A stretch of DNA of 64,000 nt. It comes from Paenibacillus durus ATCC 35681 (lineage in GTDB: Bacteria; Bacillota; Bacilli; Paenibacillales; Paenibacillaceae). Below, piece after piece: positions 9,830-19,006 of the stretch. The position numbers were made by a program, and so were the translations under genes. The stretch is taken from positions 3,472,001 to 3,536,000 of the forward strand of contig NZ_CP011114.1 in the NCBI RefSeq assembly GCF_000993825.1. Direction: 5' to 3'. Every line of letters starts with the position of its first letter. Position 1 is the stretch's first letter. A model generated the notes under the pieces. The model saw only the letters and a program-made list of their open reading frames with translations. It searched no databases and was not told where the DNA came from.

Positions 9830-10254
9830 TCAACTTCCTCCTAAATGAAAAATATGATTGCAAAGCCGCAGGCTCGGCTCTGTTGTAAGAACAATGGGCC
9901 AAATTCGAGCTGCTATTGCACTTATTGTAAGCAAATCCACTCTTGCCATCCGCTGCAAGCGGAAGAAATAAGATATCAAGGAAGGCAGACCGTCCTTGCC
10001 GAAGCCCCGTTCAGAAAGATTCACTCCCCAAAACAGCAAGAAACCCCGGCAGGCCGCCTCCCTCGCAGGCAGCGCCTTGGCGCTCGCAAAAGGCAACAGC
10101 CGGCTCAGGGTTGGAATGCCAAGGCGGCACCTATCCAAAGGGACCTCGCAAATAAGCCAGTCCACTCACCACTCATAACGTATTATTGGCAGTTTCTTTG
10201 TTAAGTATATCACACGAACAACTGTGAAACTTATAATATTCGATGATTGCGGCG
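9830..10254. other. gene-free region upstream of hemB
   Basis: This 425-bp stretch separates hemB from the aldo/keto reductase gene. It holds the Rex-like/-10 element described separately near its upstream (right) end. That implies a leader of roughly 370 nt before hemB. I see no T-box, no known riboswitch core and no convincing terminator. A 111-codon frame on the minus strand (9830-10165) lacks a ribosome binding site and protein-like features. Confidence 0.5.
10198..10217 (-). promoter_or_regulatory. hemB promoter core with Rex-like operator
   Basis: The minus strand reads TCGTGTGATATACTTAACA, identical over 19 bp to the element before hemA. It includes an extended -10 (TG-A-TATACT). The plus strand TTGTTAAGTATATCACAC matches the Rex-type pattern TTGTKAA-N4-TTCACAA with two mismatches, so the predicted operator overlaps the -10. 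Confidence 0.5.
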
Positions 10255-11241
<987 letters not shown>

Positions 11242-11255
11242 GCCAATCCCTCATC

Positions 11256-11284
11256 TCTATAATTAATTTCCAACCATTGTCTAA
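11256..11284 (-). promoter_or_regulatory. promoter of the aldo/keto reductase gene
   Basis: The minus strand reads TTAGAC, a 17-bp spacer, then TATAGA, 15 nt upstream of the start codon. Confidence 0.5.
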
Positions 11285-11478
11285 CCCTTTAATTTTACCG
11301 CAGCCTGTTGGAAAAAGCATCCTTGCCCCTTTTACAGGTGATTGTAAGTAACCCCTATCTGATGCGGGCCCGACCGATTGCCAAGTCCGCCAAAAGAGCC
11401 GGGGTACAGCAGGTTCGCTCCCGATGTAAAATCCTGCCCAATGGTCTACCCTATGGTCCGAACCAGCTCCGCCGCTGC

Positions 11479-12468
11479 TTAAAACGGGAAGGACAGCTGC
11501 TCAATCGGCGGCTCCCCGGCGATTTCGGCCAATCCGGACCGCTTCGGTTCTTCCCCTGTACGGTAATCCTCCCATACTGCGGTCCTTTCAGGCACAGAAC
11601 GGAACCTTGGACCGTATTTACGGTGCAGCTCGTCCAGAAGCTGGGACATATTCTCGCGGTATCCCGACTCAGCATAGCCCCCGTCCGCATACAGTCTCCG
11701 GTACAGCTCCAGCTTATCCGGGAACTGTTCTTTAAGCGTACGGAAGTACCAGCCTTTTACATCCCGGGAAAGACGCAGCAGCGAAGTCATGACCGATTCC
11801 GCTCCGAGGTCCGCCGCAGCAGCGAACAGCGCTTCAAGCTCGCCCGGCTCATCGGTCAGAAACGGAAGAATCGGCGCGATAAATACGGCCGTCCTGATCC
11901 CCCGTTCCGTCAGCTTTTGAACCGTATCCAGCCTCTTGGACGGCAGGGGAGATTCCGGCTCCAGCCTGCGCGCAAGCCCGTCATTCAACGTATTGATGCT
12001 GATATTAACCGACAAAGTATGCATATTCTCAAGCAAATCCAAGTCGCGCAGGATCAGAGGAGATCGGGTGGTCACCGAGGTCCGTATACCGTACTTCGCC
12101 AGCACCAGCAGACATTTTCGGGTTAGCTTCGTTCTGCTCTCTACCGGCTGATAAGGATCGGTCGCCGTCCCGATCATGACCTCGCCCACTTCATTTCTCA
12201 TCGCTGCAAGATCGTACCTGAATTTGCGGGCCAAACCCGACAGCTGCGCCTCCAGCGCTTCCGCCACGTTCGTCTTGAGCAGGATATGATTTTGGAACTC
12301 GTCATCCGCTTTTTTATCGATAAATCCTTGAAACCCTCTGGCAAAACAGAAGCTGCAGCCATGTGCGCACCCCCGGTACGGATTGACCGACCAGCCGAAA
12401 GGCATTCGTTCCTCTTTCACACGTGTCATTCCCGTCTTCGATGTTACCGGTTCGTATGTCTTCGGCAT
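11479..12468 (-). CDS. radical SAM protein, SPL/Rv2578c (PA0069)-like
   Basis: A 329-residue iron-sulfur radical SAM enzyme. The cluster motif CAHGCSFC (CxxxCxxC; about residues 34-41) follows SVNPYRG. GTATDPYQPVE and SVNISINT are typical of the family related to spore photoproduct lyase. ATG at 12468 has GGAGGG at good spacing, while the frame continues to TTG at 12474. The reaction is not established; relatives act on DNA lesions or are uncharacterised. A LexA-type SOS box lies between the -10 and the start, which supports a DNA-damage role. Confidence 0.88.
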   Translation of the reverse strand: MPKTYEPVTSKTGMTRVKEERMPFGWSVNPYRGCAHGCSFCFARGFQGFIDKKADDEFQNHILLKTNVAEALEAQLSGLARKFRYDLAAMRNEVGEVMIGTATDPYQPVESRTKLTRKCLLVLAKYGIRTSVTTRSPLILRDLDLLENMHTLSVNISINTLNDGLARRLEPESPLPSKRLDTVQKLTERGIRTAVFIAPILPFLTDEPGELEALFAAAADLGAESVMTSLLRLSRDVKGWYFRTLKEQFPDKLELYRRLYADGGYAESGYRENMSQLLDELHRKYGPRFRSVPERTAVWEDYRTGEEPKRSGLAEIAGEPPIEQLSFPF

Positions 12469-12485
12469 TCTCAACCCTCCATACA

Positions 12486-12508
12486 GGAACGTTTGTTCCT
12501 ATATAATA
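12486..12508 (-). promoter_or_regulatory. SOS (LexA/DinR) box overlapping the radical SAM gene promoter
   Basis: The minus strand reads GGAACAAACGTTCC, which fits the Bacillus SOS consensus CGAACRNRYGTTYC at all but the first base. It follows a TATTATATA -10-like sequence and lies 18 nt before the start codon. Confidence 0.65.
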
Positions 12509-12654
12509 ACACATCTGAAGGATTTCATACAAGGAACGAAGACAAACAAGCGCAGGCCGGTATCAATACCAACATCAAACAGCCCGGCGCACGCATATCG
12601 GGCCAGGCTGCTGCAAATAACCAAAACATTTATACCAATTCCGGACTACAGCTT

Positions 12655-14202
12655 TTACCGGTTCCGCGTCTGTTCATTCCAGCGGCACAGCTCATTCACC
12701 AGCGAGTCGATCGTCGCCTCCTCCGCCAGCAATCCGGGAGTCAGCCCGGCTTCCACTGCCGTCTGCTGCGTGATCGGACCGATGCAGGCCATCTTGACGT
12801 TCTCCAGTAAAGGCAGCGGGTCCGTTAGTCCCATCCTGTTCAGGATATCAAGGAAATTACGCACGGTGGAGGAACTGGTAAAGGTAACGGCATGAATCCG
12901 TCCCTCCTCCAGCAGCTTCATAAGCTCTATGTCATCCTCTCCGGTAACGATCGTTTCGTACGTATCGATCTCCGTGACCGCAAGCCCCAGCTCAGTCAGC
13001 TTCTGCGGAAGCCAGTCCCTTGCCAGATCGCCGCGCGGCAGCAGTGCCTTCTGCCCGGGCAGCAGCCGGTCGCCGTGCGCTTCGATCAGCCCCTCCGCCT
13101 GGAACCTTGCCGGCAGCTCTTCGGCCACAAGGCCGCGCTGGGCGAGCGCTTCGGCAGTCGCAGGACCGACGGCGGCGATACGGGCGCGGGACAGGCCGCG
13201 AATGTCCGCTTTAAGCTCTGCCAGATGGCGGAAAAAGAACTCCACTCCGTTTACACTCGTAAAGAACACCCAATCATATTCCGGAAGCTTTGTGAGCGCC
13301 GAGGCAATCGCCTGCCGCTTCTCAACACTCTCCGGCATAATCGTCTCGATAACCGGAAATTCGTAAGGCTCTCCGCCCAGTTCCTCAATCCGGTCCACCA
13401 GTTCACTGGCCTGGCTGCGCGCCCGGGTGACAAGAATCCGCTTGCCGAACAGCGGCAGCTCCTCGGCCCATTTCAGCTCCTCCCGCTGCTTCACCACATC
13501 GCCGACGACGATAACGGCCGGCGACTCGAAATTCGCCGCCTTCACTTTCTCTTCAATATCGGCGAGCGTGCCAACCAGCGTCTCCTGCTCCGCGCGCGTC
13601 CCCCAGCGCACCAGCGCCACCGGCGTCTCCGGCGGGCGGCCGTGCTTGATCAGATTGCCGCTGATATAGCCGATTTTGGCGACCCCCATTAGGAAAACAA
13701 GCGTGCCCGTGGCATTCGTTACTTTATCCCAATGAATCGAACGGTCCAGCTTGTCCGGGCTTTCGTGCCCGGTAATAATCGACAGCGAAGAAGCGTAATC
13801 GCGGTGGGTAACCGGGATGCCGGCATAAGCCGGCACACTGATCGCCGACGTGATACCCGGAACGATTTCGTAGGAAATGCCGTTTCTGCGCAGCAGCTCC
13901 GCTTCCTCGCCCACCCGGCCAAAAATCGTCGGATCGCCGCCTTTTAACCGTACTACCGTCTTGCCCTGAAGCGCCAGATCGACGAGCAGCTGATTAATCT
14001 CCTCCTGCTTCATCGTGTGCCGGTCCGGAAGCTTGCCCACATAAATCTTTTCTCCGCCGGGGGGCATCCATTTCAGCAGCCTGGGACTTGCCAGCCGGTC
14101 ATAGACCAGCACATCCGCTTTTTTGATACACTCCATGCCTTTAATCGTGATGAGCTTTGCATCCCCAGGGCCCGCGCCCACCAAATACACTTTGCCTACC
14201 AT
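12655..14202 (-). CDS. cobA-hemD: uroporphyrinogen-III C-methyltransferase / uroporphyrinogen-III synthase fusion
   Basis: A 515-residue two-domain enzyme. Residues about 1-245 are SUMT, which makes precorrin-2 for sirohaem: VGAGPGDAKLITIKG, RLKGGDPTIFGRVGEE, VPGITSAISVPAYAGIPVTHR. Residues about 255-515 are uroporphyrinogen-III synthase, which closes the tetrapyrrole ring with D-ring inversion (KRILVTRARSQASELVDRIE, then FTSVNGVEFFF and AVGPATAEAL). Many Bacillota carry this fusion. It follows hemC after 9 nt. With the precorrin-2 dehydrogenase gene it links haem and sirohaem synthesis. Confidence 0.95.
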   Translation of the reverse strand: MVGKVYLVGAGPGDAKLITIKGMECIKKADVLVYDRLASPRLLKWMPPGGEKIYVGKLPDRHTMKQEEINQLLVDLALQGKTVVRLKGGDPTIFGRVGEEAELLRRNGISYEIVPGITSAISVPAYAGIPVTHRDYASSLSIITGHESPDKLDRSIHWDKVTNATGTLVFLMGVAKIGYISGNLIKHGRPPETPVALVRWGTRAEQETLVGTLADIEEKVKAANFESPAVIVVGDVVKQREELKWAEELPLFGKRILVTRARSQASELVDRIEELGGEPYEFPVIETIMPESVEKRQAIASALTKLPEYDWVFFTSVNGVEFFFRHLAELKADIRGLSRARIAAVGPATAEALAQRGLVAEELPARFQAEGLIEAHGDRLLPGQKALLPRGDLARDWLPQKLTELGLAVTEIDTYETIVTGEDDIELMKLLEEGRIHAVTFTSSSTVRNFLDILNRMGLTDPLPLLENVKMACIGPITQQTAVEAGLTPGLLAEEATIDSLVNELCRWNEQTRNR

Positions 14203-14211
14203 TCTCTCAAC

Positions 14212-15174
14212 TCAACCCCTTAGCTCTGCCAAAATCTTCTCCGCTCCCTTGGCAATCAACCGTCTCGCCGTCTCTTCGCCCACCTGAACCGGGTCGGTGC
14301 CCGTGCAGCTCTCTTTCAAAATCACAGCGCCATCCGGCGTTCCGACCATACCGGTAAGCGTGATGCTCCGGCTGCCCGCCGCCTTCTCCGCGCTATCCTC
14401 TCCGCTGCTCTCAAGTGTGGCAAAAGCGCCGATCGGCACTTGGCAGCCGCCGTTCAGCACGCCGAGAAAACGGCGTTCCGCAGCTACCGTGAGCGCAGTC
14501 TCTTCATCATTATACAATGAAAGCAGCCGCCGCAGCTCGCCATCCTCTTCTCGGCATTCGATACCCAGCGCGCCCTGCCCCACAGCGGGCAGACATTCCT
14601 CGGGCAGCAGGTAAGCCGTCACACGGTCCTGCCAGCCCATTCGGGTCAGGCCAGCCGCCGCCAGCAGAATCGCGTCGTACTCGCCGCTCTCAAGCTTCCG
14701 CAGCCTGGAATCGATGTTGCCGCGCACCGGTTCAATCACGAGATCCGGCCGCAGCGCCGCCAGCTGGCTGGAACGGCGCAGACTGCTTGTGCCGACCCGC
14801 GCTCCCGAAGGAAGATCGGCTAGACCCTGGCCGCTGCGGGTAATCAGGCAGTCTCTGGGATCGACGCGCCGGGGAACCGCGCCGTTAACGAGACCCGACG
14901 GCAGCTCGGAGGGCATATCCTTCATGCTGTGCACAGCCATGTCGATCTCCCGTTCCAGCATAGCCTGCTCGATTTCTTTGACGAACAGCCCTTTGCCGCC
15001 CACCTTGGACAGCGTAACATCAAGGATGCGGTCGCCTTTGGTGACGATTTTTTTCACCTCAAATGTAAAAGGGAACCCATGCTCCGCGCAGAGCCGCTTC
15101 AAATCGTCAATGACCTGGCCGGTCTGTGTCAATGCCAGCGCGCTTTGTCTGCTGCCTACAATAATCGTTCGCAT
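14212..15174 (-). CDS. hemC: hydroxymethylbilane synthase (porphobilinogen deaminase)
   Basis: A 320-residue enzyme that polymerises four porphobilinogens. [19 protein letters not shown] starts the family core. [14 protein letters not shown], the [10 protein letters not shown] loop and the dipyrromethane-cofactor cysteine in [11 protein letters not shown] (about residue 240) are present. ATG at 15174 follows GGGAGGAAT; the open frame extends 31 codons further into the preceding gene without a good site. It starts 4 nt after the stop of the precorrin-2 dehydrogenase gene. Confidence 0.97.
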   Translation of the reverse strand: MRTIIVGSRQSALALTQTGQVIDDLKRLCAEHGFPFTFEVKKIVTKGDRILDVTLSKVGGKGLFVKEIEQAMLEREIDMAVHSMKDMPSELPSGLVNGAVPRRVDPRDCLITRSGQGLADLPSGARVGTSSLRRSSQLAALRPDLVIEPVRGNIDSRLRKLESGEYDAILLAAAGLTRMGWQDRVTAYLLPEECLPAVGQGALGIECREEDGELRRLLSLYNDEETALTVAAERRFLGVLNGGCQVPIGAFATLESSGEDSAEKAAGSRSITLTGMVGTPDGAVILKESCTGTDPVQVGEETARRLIAKGAEKILAELRG

Positions 15175-15178
15175 TCTT

Positions 15179-15826
15179 TTATTCCTCCCGATGTTGTGCG
15201 ATCCAGGTCTTGATCTGTTCCGAATCCCATGCTGTAAAAGCGCCGCCCCTGATTTCATCCAGCACATTTAATGTCCCGAGCCTTTTCAGCAGACGCTTCC
15301 GGACCTCCGGCGACCGTTCCTGCCGCTTGATCTCCTGGCGCATTTCATATATAAAATCCAGATAGACTTCATACTCTTCACCTAGCATTTCTTCAAGCAG
15401 CTTCGAGATTTCTGCGGTAATACCGGGTCCCGCACCCGAGGTCGACACCGCCACCGTCAGACGGCCCCGGCGAAGCACGCCCGGCGTAATGAAGCTTCCA
15501 GCCTCCGCATGGCTGCCTACATTGACCGGTACACCCAGACTGTCCGCTTCGCGCGCCACTTCCTCGTTAACCGCCGGATCGTCGGTTGCCGCATAGACAA
15601 GAAAAGCTCCTCGGGCATCCCCGGGAGCATAGTTGCGGTTCAGCCAAACCACCGATGCGTTGTCCGACAGTTCCGCCAGCCGCGGCGTCAGGGCAGGGCT
15701 AATAATCGTTACCGCCGCCCCGGCCTCCAGCAGCCCCAGCGTCTTGCGCTCCGCTACCTTTCCTCCTCCGACCACTACACAATGCTTGTCGCTGCAATTC
15801 AGCATAATCGGCAAATACACCGTCAT
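15179..15826 (-). CDS. precorrin-2 dehydrogenase / sirohydrochlorin ferrochelatase-type protein
   Basis: A 215-residue Met8p/YlnF-like enzyme that oxidises precorrin-2 to sirohydrochlorin with NAD. The Rossmann motif [21 protein letters not shown] is near 18-38. [17 protein letters not shown] is the dimer/active-site segment. A helical tail follows. ATG at 15826 lies 7 nt after the hemX stop. Its place in the hem operon next to the SUMT domain of CobA-HemD shows that sirohaem synthesis is co-transcribed. Confidence 0.93.
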   Translation of the reverse strand: MTVYLPIMLNCSDKHCVVVGGGKVAERKTLGLLEAGAAVTIISPALTPRLAELSDNASVVWLNRNYAPGDARGAFLVYAATDDPAVNEEVAREADSLGVPVNVGSHAEAGSFITPGVLRRGRLTVAVSTSGAGPGITAEISKLLEEMLGEEYEVYLDFIYEMRQEIKRQERSPEVRKRLLKRLGTLNVLDEIRGGAFTAWDSEQIKTWIAQHREE

Positions 15827-15832
15827 ATCATC

Positions 15833-16660
15833 TCAGCCCCCGCCCCAACGATGAAAATCGGACCACGAATTCAGCAAAAAATTAAGGATGATAAATCCGT
15901 AGCCCGAGACCGCCCAGCGCGCCATGACAATTCCGCTGCGCCGGCCAAAACGCTTAAATATAAGATAGGATATATAAATGCCGAGCCCGATAAGCGTGGA
16001 CAGCACTTTTAAATCCTGAAACAGCGGCAGACGCCCTTCGGAGACAATCGAGATCCCGGCTACTATAAGCGACACAGCAAGCAGCGGCGTCCCGGCAAGC
16101 ACGGAAGTGTAGGCATATTTGTCCAGAATCTCCAGACTTGGCAGCCGCCGGACCCTGTCATTCCATTTCTTGCTTTTCAGCCTGGTATGCAGGAATAGGT
16201 ACATCACTCCGAACACAGCACCCAGCGTCAGCGCTGCAAAGCTCAAGTTGGCGAAAATAATATGCATAGCCAGCCAGCCGTGCACCGCTTTCCAGCTCTG
16301 AAGCGTATGATCCTCCGCCGTCAGCCACACCCGGTTAAGGAAAAAAGCGCTGAACCCCGCTACACTAAGCAGCAATACCGTGAACTCGGAACGCCGCATA
16401 AAGGAATGGGTTAGCGAGATCAGCACGATGCTGAAGGAGAACCAGAACAGAAAATCGTACGGCGTAAAAATCGGCAGCCCCTGCTCCTCGTAAAAGCGTA
16501 TGCCAAGACACGCGGACTGCAGCAGGCTGACAAAAACAAGAAGCCCCGTGCCTAACCGCTTCCGATCAGGATTCCGTTCAAGGCAATCCAGGAAATAAAA
16601 CAGCAGGCTCAGGGCATACAGCAGCAAGGCTGCGTCATATATTCCATTCAGGTAACGCAT
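15833..16660 (-). CDS. hemX: HemX, CcsA-like membrane protein
   Basis: A 275-residue protein with about eight membrane segments of the cytochrome c assembly (CcsA/ResC-like) family. In Bacillus, HemX lowers the amount of HemA. Visible features are the N-terminal helix (YDAALLLYALSLLFYFLDCL), the conserved WLAMHIIFANLSFAALTLGA segment with a histidine, and a C-terminal helix pair. It lies 15 nt after hemA, as in Bacillus. Confidence 0.92.
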   Translation of the reverse strand: MRYLNGIYDAALLLYALSLLFYFLDCLERNPDRKRLGTGLLVFVSLLQSACLGIRFYEEQGLPIFTPYDFLFWFSFSIVLISLTHSFMRRSEFTVLLLSVAGFSAFFLNRVWLTAEDHTLQSWKAVHGWLAMHIIFANLSFAALTLGAVFGVMYLFLHTRLKSKKWNDRVRRLPSLEILDKYAYTSVLAGTPLLAVSLIVAGISIVSEGRLPLFQDLKVLSTLIGLGIYISYLIFKRFGRRSGIVMARWAVSGYGFIILNFLLNSWSDFHRWGGG

Positions 16661-16675
16661 ACCGCTATCCTCCTT

Positions 16676-18064
16676 CTAGAGGCTTGCCGGAGCAAAAGCG
16701 CTCTTCGGCAGAGCGGCGTTTCCGCTGCCGGACAGCGTGTCCGCCGGTTTGCGGTTTCTCTCGGGAGCAGCGCTCCCTTTTTCCGATTCGGGCTCTAGCC
16801 GGTCTTCAAGCGCAAAAATCTTCGTAAAAAACTCCAGCGCTTCGTTTCCGTTCTTATCGCCGGACATTTCTTTGATCACATTAATCGGATCATGCATCAT
16901 CTGGTTCACAATGCTCTTGGTCAGACGGCGGATAATCTTGCGCTGATGCTCGTCCAGCTCAGGCAACTTATTGAATAAGCTCTCCAGCGTTTCTTCATGT
17001 ATAGCGCTCGATTTCTCCTGCAGCGCCCGGATGACCGGCTGCACGCCCAGCGTCTTAAGCCAGTGCTGGAAATTATCGCTCTCCTCCGCAATCAGCCTTT
17101 CGATCTTCGCGGCTTCGCCGCGCCGCATCTCCATATTGCTCTCCACGATGCCCTCCAAATCGTCAATGTCATACAGAAACACATTCGGAAGCTCGGACGC
17201 TGACGGATCAATGTCGCGCGGGACCGCAATGTCAATCATGAACAGCGGACGCGACTGGCGGTTCTTCATGCTTTCCGCGATTCTGTCCGCCGTCAGTACG
17301 TAGCCTTCCGCCCCAGTCGAGCTGATTACGATATCGAACTCGTGCAGACGCGAAGCCGCTTCTTCCAGCGTGCACGGACGGCCCGCGAACTTCTCCGCTA
17401 GCTCCGCAGCGCGCGCAAGGGTGCGGTTCGCAACAATCACTTCTGCCGCTCCGCTCGCGTACAGATGCTTGACCGTCAGCTCGCTCATTTTGCCCGCGCC
17501 GAGGATCAGCACCTTTTTGCCGGTGAACATGCCGAAGATACGCTTGCCGAGCTCAACCGCCGCATAGCTGACCGATACCGCGCTCTCGCCGATCGACGTC
17601 TCGCTGTGCGCCCGTTTGCCTACCGTCACCGCTTGCTTGAACAGCCGGTTGAACCACGTTCCCGTAGCGCCCTCACTCTGAGCGGTCAAAAAGGCGCTGC
17701 GAACCTGACCCAGAATCTGCGTCTCGCCGATCACCATCGAATCCAGCCCGCAGGTCACCCGGAACAGATGCTGGACCGCTTGCTCGTCCTCGTATTTATA
17801 CATATGCTGTGTAAATTGTTCGCTCTTTACGCCGAACCACTGCTCCATAAAGCTGCGGAGAAAATGTCCGCACATATGAAGACGGTCCACAACCACGTAA
17901 ATTTCCGTACGGTTGCAGGTGGCGACGATGACCCCTTCCAGCACGCTCTTCGTCCGCATCAGCTGATGAAGCGCTGCCGGCAGATCCTGTTCCGCAAAAG
18001 CAAACTGCTCCCTCACCTCGACAGGCGCTGTACGGTAGTTCAAGCCAACGGCGACGATGTGCAT
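16676..18064 (-). CDS. hemA: glutamyl-tRNA reductase
   Basis: A 462-residue enzyme that reduces glutamyl-tRNA(Glu) to glutamate-1-semialdehyde, the committed step of tetrapyrrole synthesis. Visible motifs are GLNYRTAPVEVRE, the catalytic cysteine in ATCNRTEIYVV (about 50), GETQILGQVRSAF near 120 and the NADP fold VLILGAGKMSELT near 190. The C-terminal dimerisation helix is followed by a variable Ser/Ala/Pro tail. It heads the operon hemA-hemX-precorrin-2 dehydrogenase-hemC-cobA/hemD. A Rex-like promoter element and a PerR-like box lie upstream. Confidence 0.98.
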   Translation of the reverse strand: MHIVAVGLNYRTAPVEVREQFAFAEQDLPAALHQLMRTKSVLEGVIVATCNRTEIYVVVDRLHMCGHFLRSFMEQWFGVKSEQFTQHMYKYEDEQAVQHLFRVTCGLDSMVIGETQILGQVRSAFLTAQSEGATGTWFNRLFKQAVTVGKRAHSETSIGESAVSVSYAAVELGKRIFGMFTGKKVLILGAGKMSELTVKHLYASGAAEVIVANRTLARAAELAEKFAGRPCTLEEAASRLHEFDIVISSTGAEGYVLTADRIAESMKNRQSRPLFMIDIAVPRDIDPSASELPNVFLYDIDDLEGIVESNMEMRRGEAAKIERLIAEESDNFQHWLKTLGVQPVIRALQEKSSAIHEETLESLFNKLPELDEHQRKIIRRLTKSIVNQMMHDPINVIKEMSGDKNGNEALEFFTKIFALEDRLEPESEKGSAAPERNRKPADTLSGSGNAALPKSAFAPASL

Positions 18065-18169
18065 CTATAAGTTCACCATCCTAGTCTTAATTCGTTGCTG
18101 TATATAAGCATTTGCATAACAAATATTTGTATTCCACAGAATACCAAATCACATCATATACAATCACTA

Positions 18170-18188
18170 TGTTAAGTATATCACACGA
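18170..18188 (-). promoter_or_regulatory. hemA promoter core with Rex-like operator
   Basis: The minus strand reads TCGTGTGATATACTTAACA, with extended -10 TG-A-TATACT, about 105 nt before hemA. The same 19 bp occur upstream of hemB (10199-10217); the flanking sequences are unrelated. Confidence 0.5.
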
Positions 18189-18228
18189 CGAGATATTTCT
18201 TTTGTCTCTTTATGAATTATATATGAAA

Positions 18229-18243
18229 TTAGAATAATTATAA
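18229..18243. promoter_or_regulatory. PerR-type box upstream of hemA
   Basis: TTAGAATAATTATAA matches the PerR consensus TTATAATNATTATAA at all but one informative position. It lies about 50 bp upstream of the hemA -10. The Bacillus subtilis hemAXCDBL operon is known to be PerR-regulated. Confidence 0.6.
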
Positions 18244-18256
18244 ACAAGCAAAAAAG

Positions 18257-18286
18257 TAAAAAATAACCACGCCTACGCATGGTTAT
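18257..18286 (-). terminator. terminator of the lonA-engB operon
   Basis: On the minus strand ATAACCATGC, loop GTAG and GCGTGGTTAT are followed by TTTTTACTTTTTT. It separates engB from hemA. Confidence 0.8.
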
Positions 18287-18356
18287 CAAATGTTTTAGGT
18301 AATAATTCGCTGTATTCCAGAGCAGCCTGACGTTTACGAAATAGATCGGGTAGCCT

Positions 18357-18986
18357 TCAGCTGCGGTTCTCTTTATCCTGTTCTTCCTCTGCTTGCTCTC
18401 CGGAAGCAATCCGGCTTTCAATCAGCGCCCACAGCTCGTCTCTTCCAAGACCGAGCTCCGAAGAGAAAGGGATAAAGCTTTCGCCGGGAAGAATCCCGAG
18501 CGTCTCTTTCACAATCTTGATATGCCTTGGCAGACGGGTCTTCGGAATTTTATCCGCTTTGGTTGCGACGACGCACATCGGGATGTCATAGTGCTTCAGC
18601 CATTCATGCATCATCCTGTCGTCTGCGGTTGGAGGATGGCGCAGGTCAACCACGAGCAGCACCAGCTTGAGCGTCTCGCGTTCGGCCAAATACTTCTCTA
18701 CCATCTTGCCCCAGGCCGCCCGTTGGACCTTGGATACTTTGGCGTAACCGTAGCCGGGAAAATCGACATAATACATCGTATCATTAATGCGGTAATAGTT
18801 CATGTGCTGCGTCTTGCCCGGGGTGGAACTGGTGCGGGCCAGATTTTTACGGCTAATCATTCGGTTGATCAGGGACGACTTCCCCACATTGGAGCGCCCT
18901 GCCAGAGCAATCTCCGGCAAGGCGTCCTCAGGGTATTGATTCGGGCCGACGGCACTGATGACAAACTCGGCTTTGGTTACTTTCAT
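18357..18986 (-). CDS. engB: ribosome biogenesis GTP-binding protein EngB/YsxC
   Basis: A 209-residue TrmE-Era-like GTPase needed for 50S assembly. G1 is [14 protein letters not shown] (about 32-45). G2 has [13 protein letters not shown]3 is DFPGYGYA, G4 is ATKADKI and G5 is near FIPFSSE. Length is typical. It begins 21 nt after the lonA stop, and the lonA-ysxC order matches Bacillus. A strong terminator follows about 70 nt downstream. Confidence 0.97.
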   Translation of the reverse strand: MKVTKAEFVISAVGPNQYPEDALPEIALAGRSNVGKSSLINRMISRKNLARTSSTPGKTQHMNYYRINDTMYYVDFPGYGYAKVSKVQRAAWGKMVEKYLAERETLKLVLLVVDLRHPPTADDRMMHEWLKHYDIPMCVVATKADKIPKTRLPRHIKIVKETLGILPGESFIPFSSELGLGRDELWALIESRIASGEQAEEEQDKENRS

Positions 18987-19006
18987 CTGACTTCCTTTCT
19001 AAATAC

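Noticed and set aside
9830-10165. 111-codon minus-strand frame upstream of hemB
   Set aside because: No ribosome binding site, no protein-like pattern, and it covers the hemB leader and spacer.
11308-12126. 272-codon plus-strand frame
   Set aside because: It overlaps the radical SAM gene antisense and has basic, shadow-like composition.
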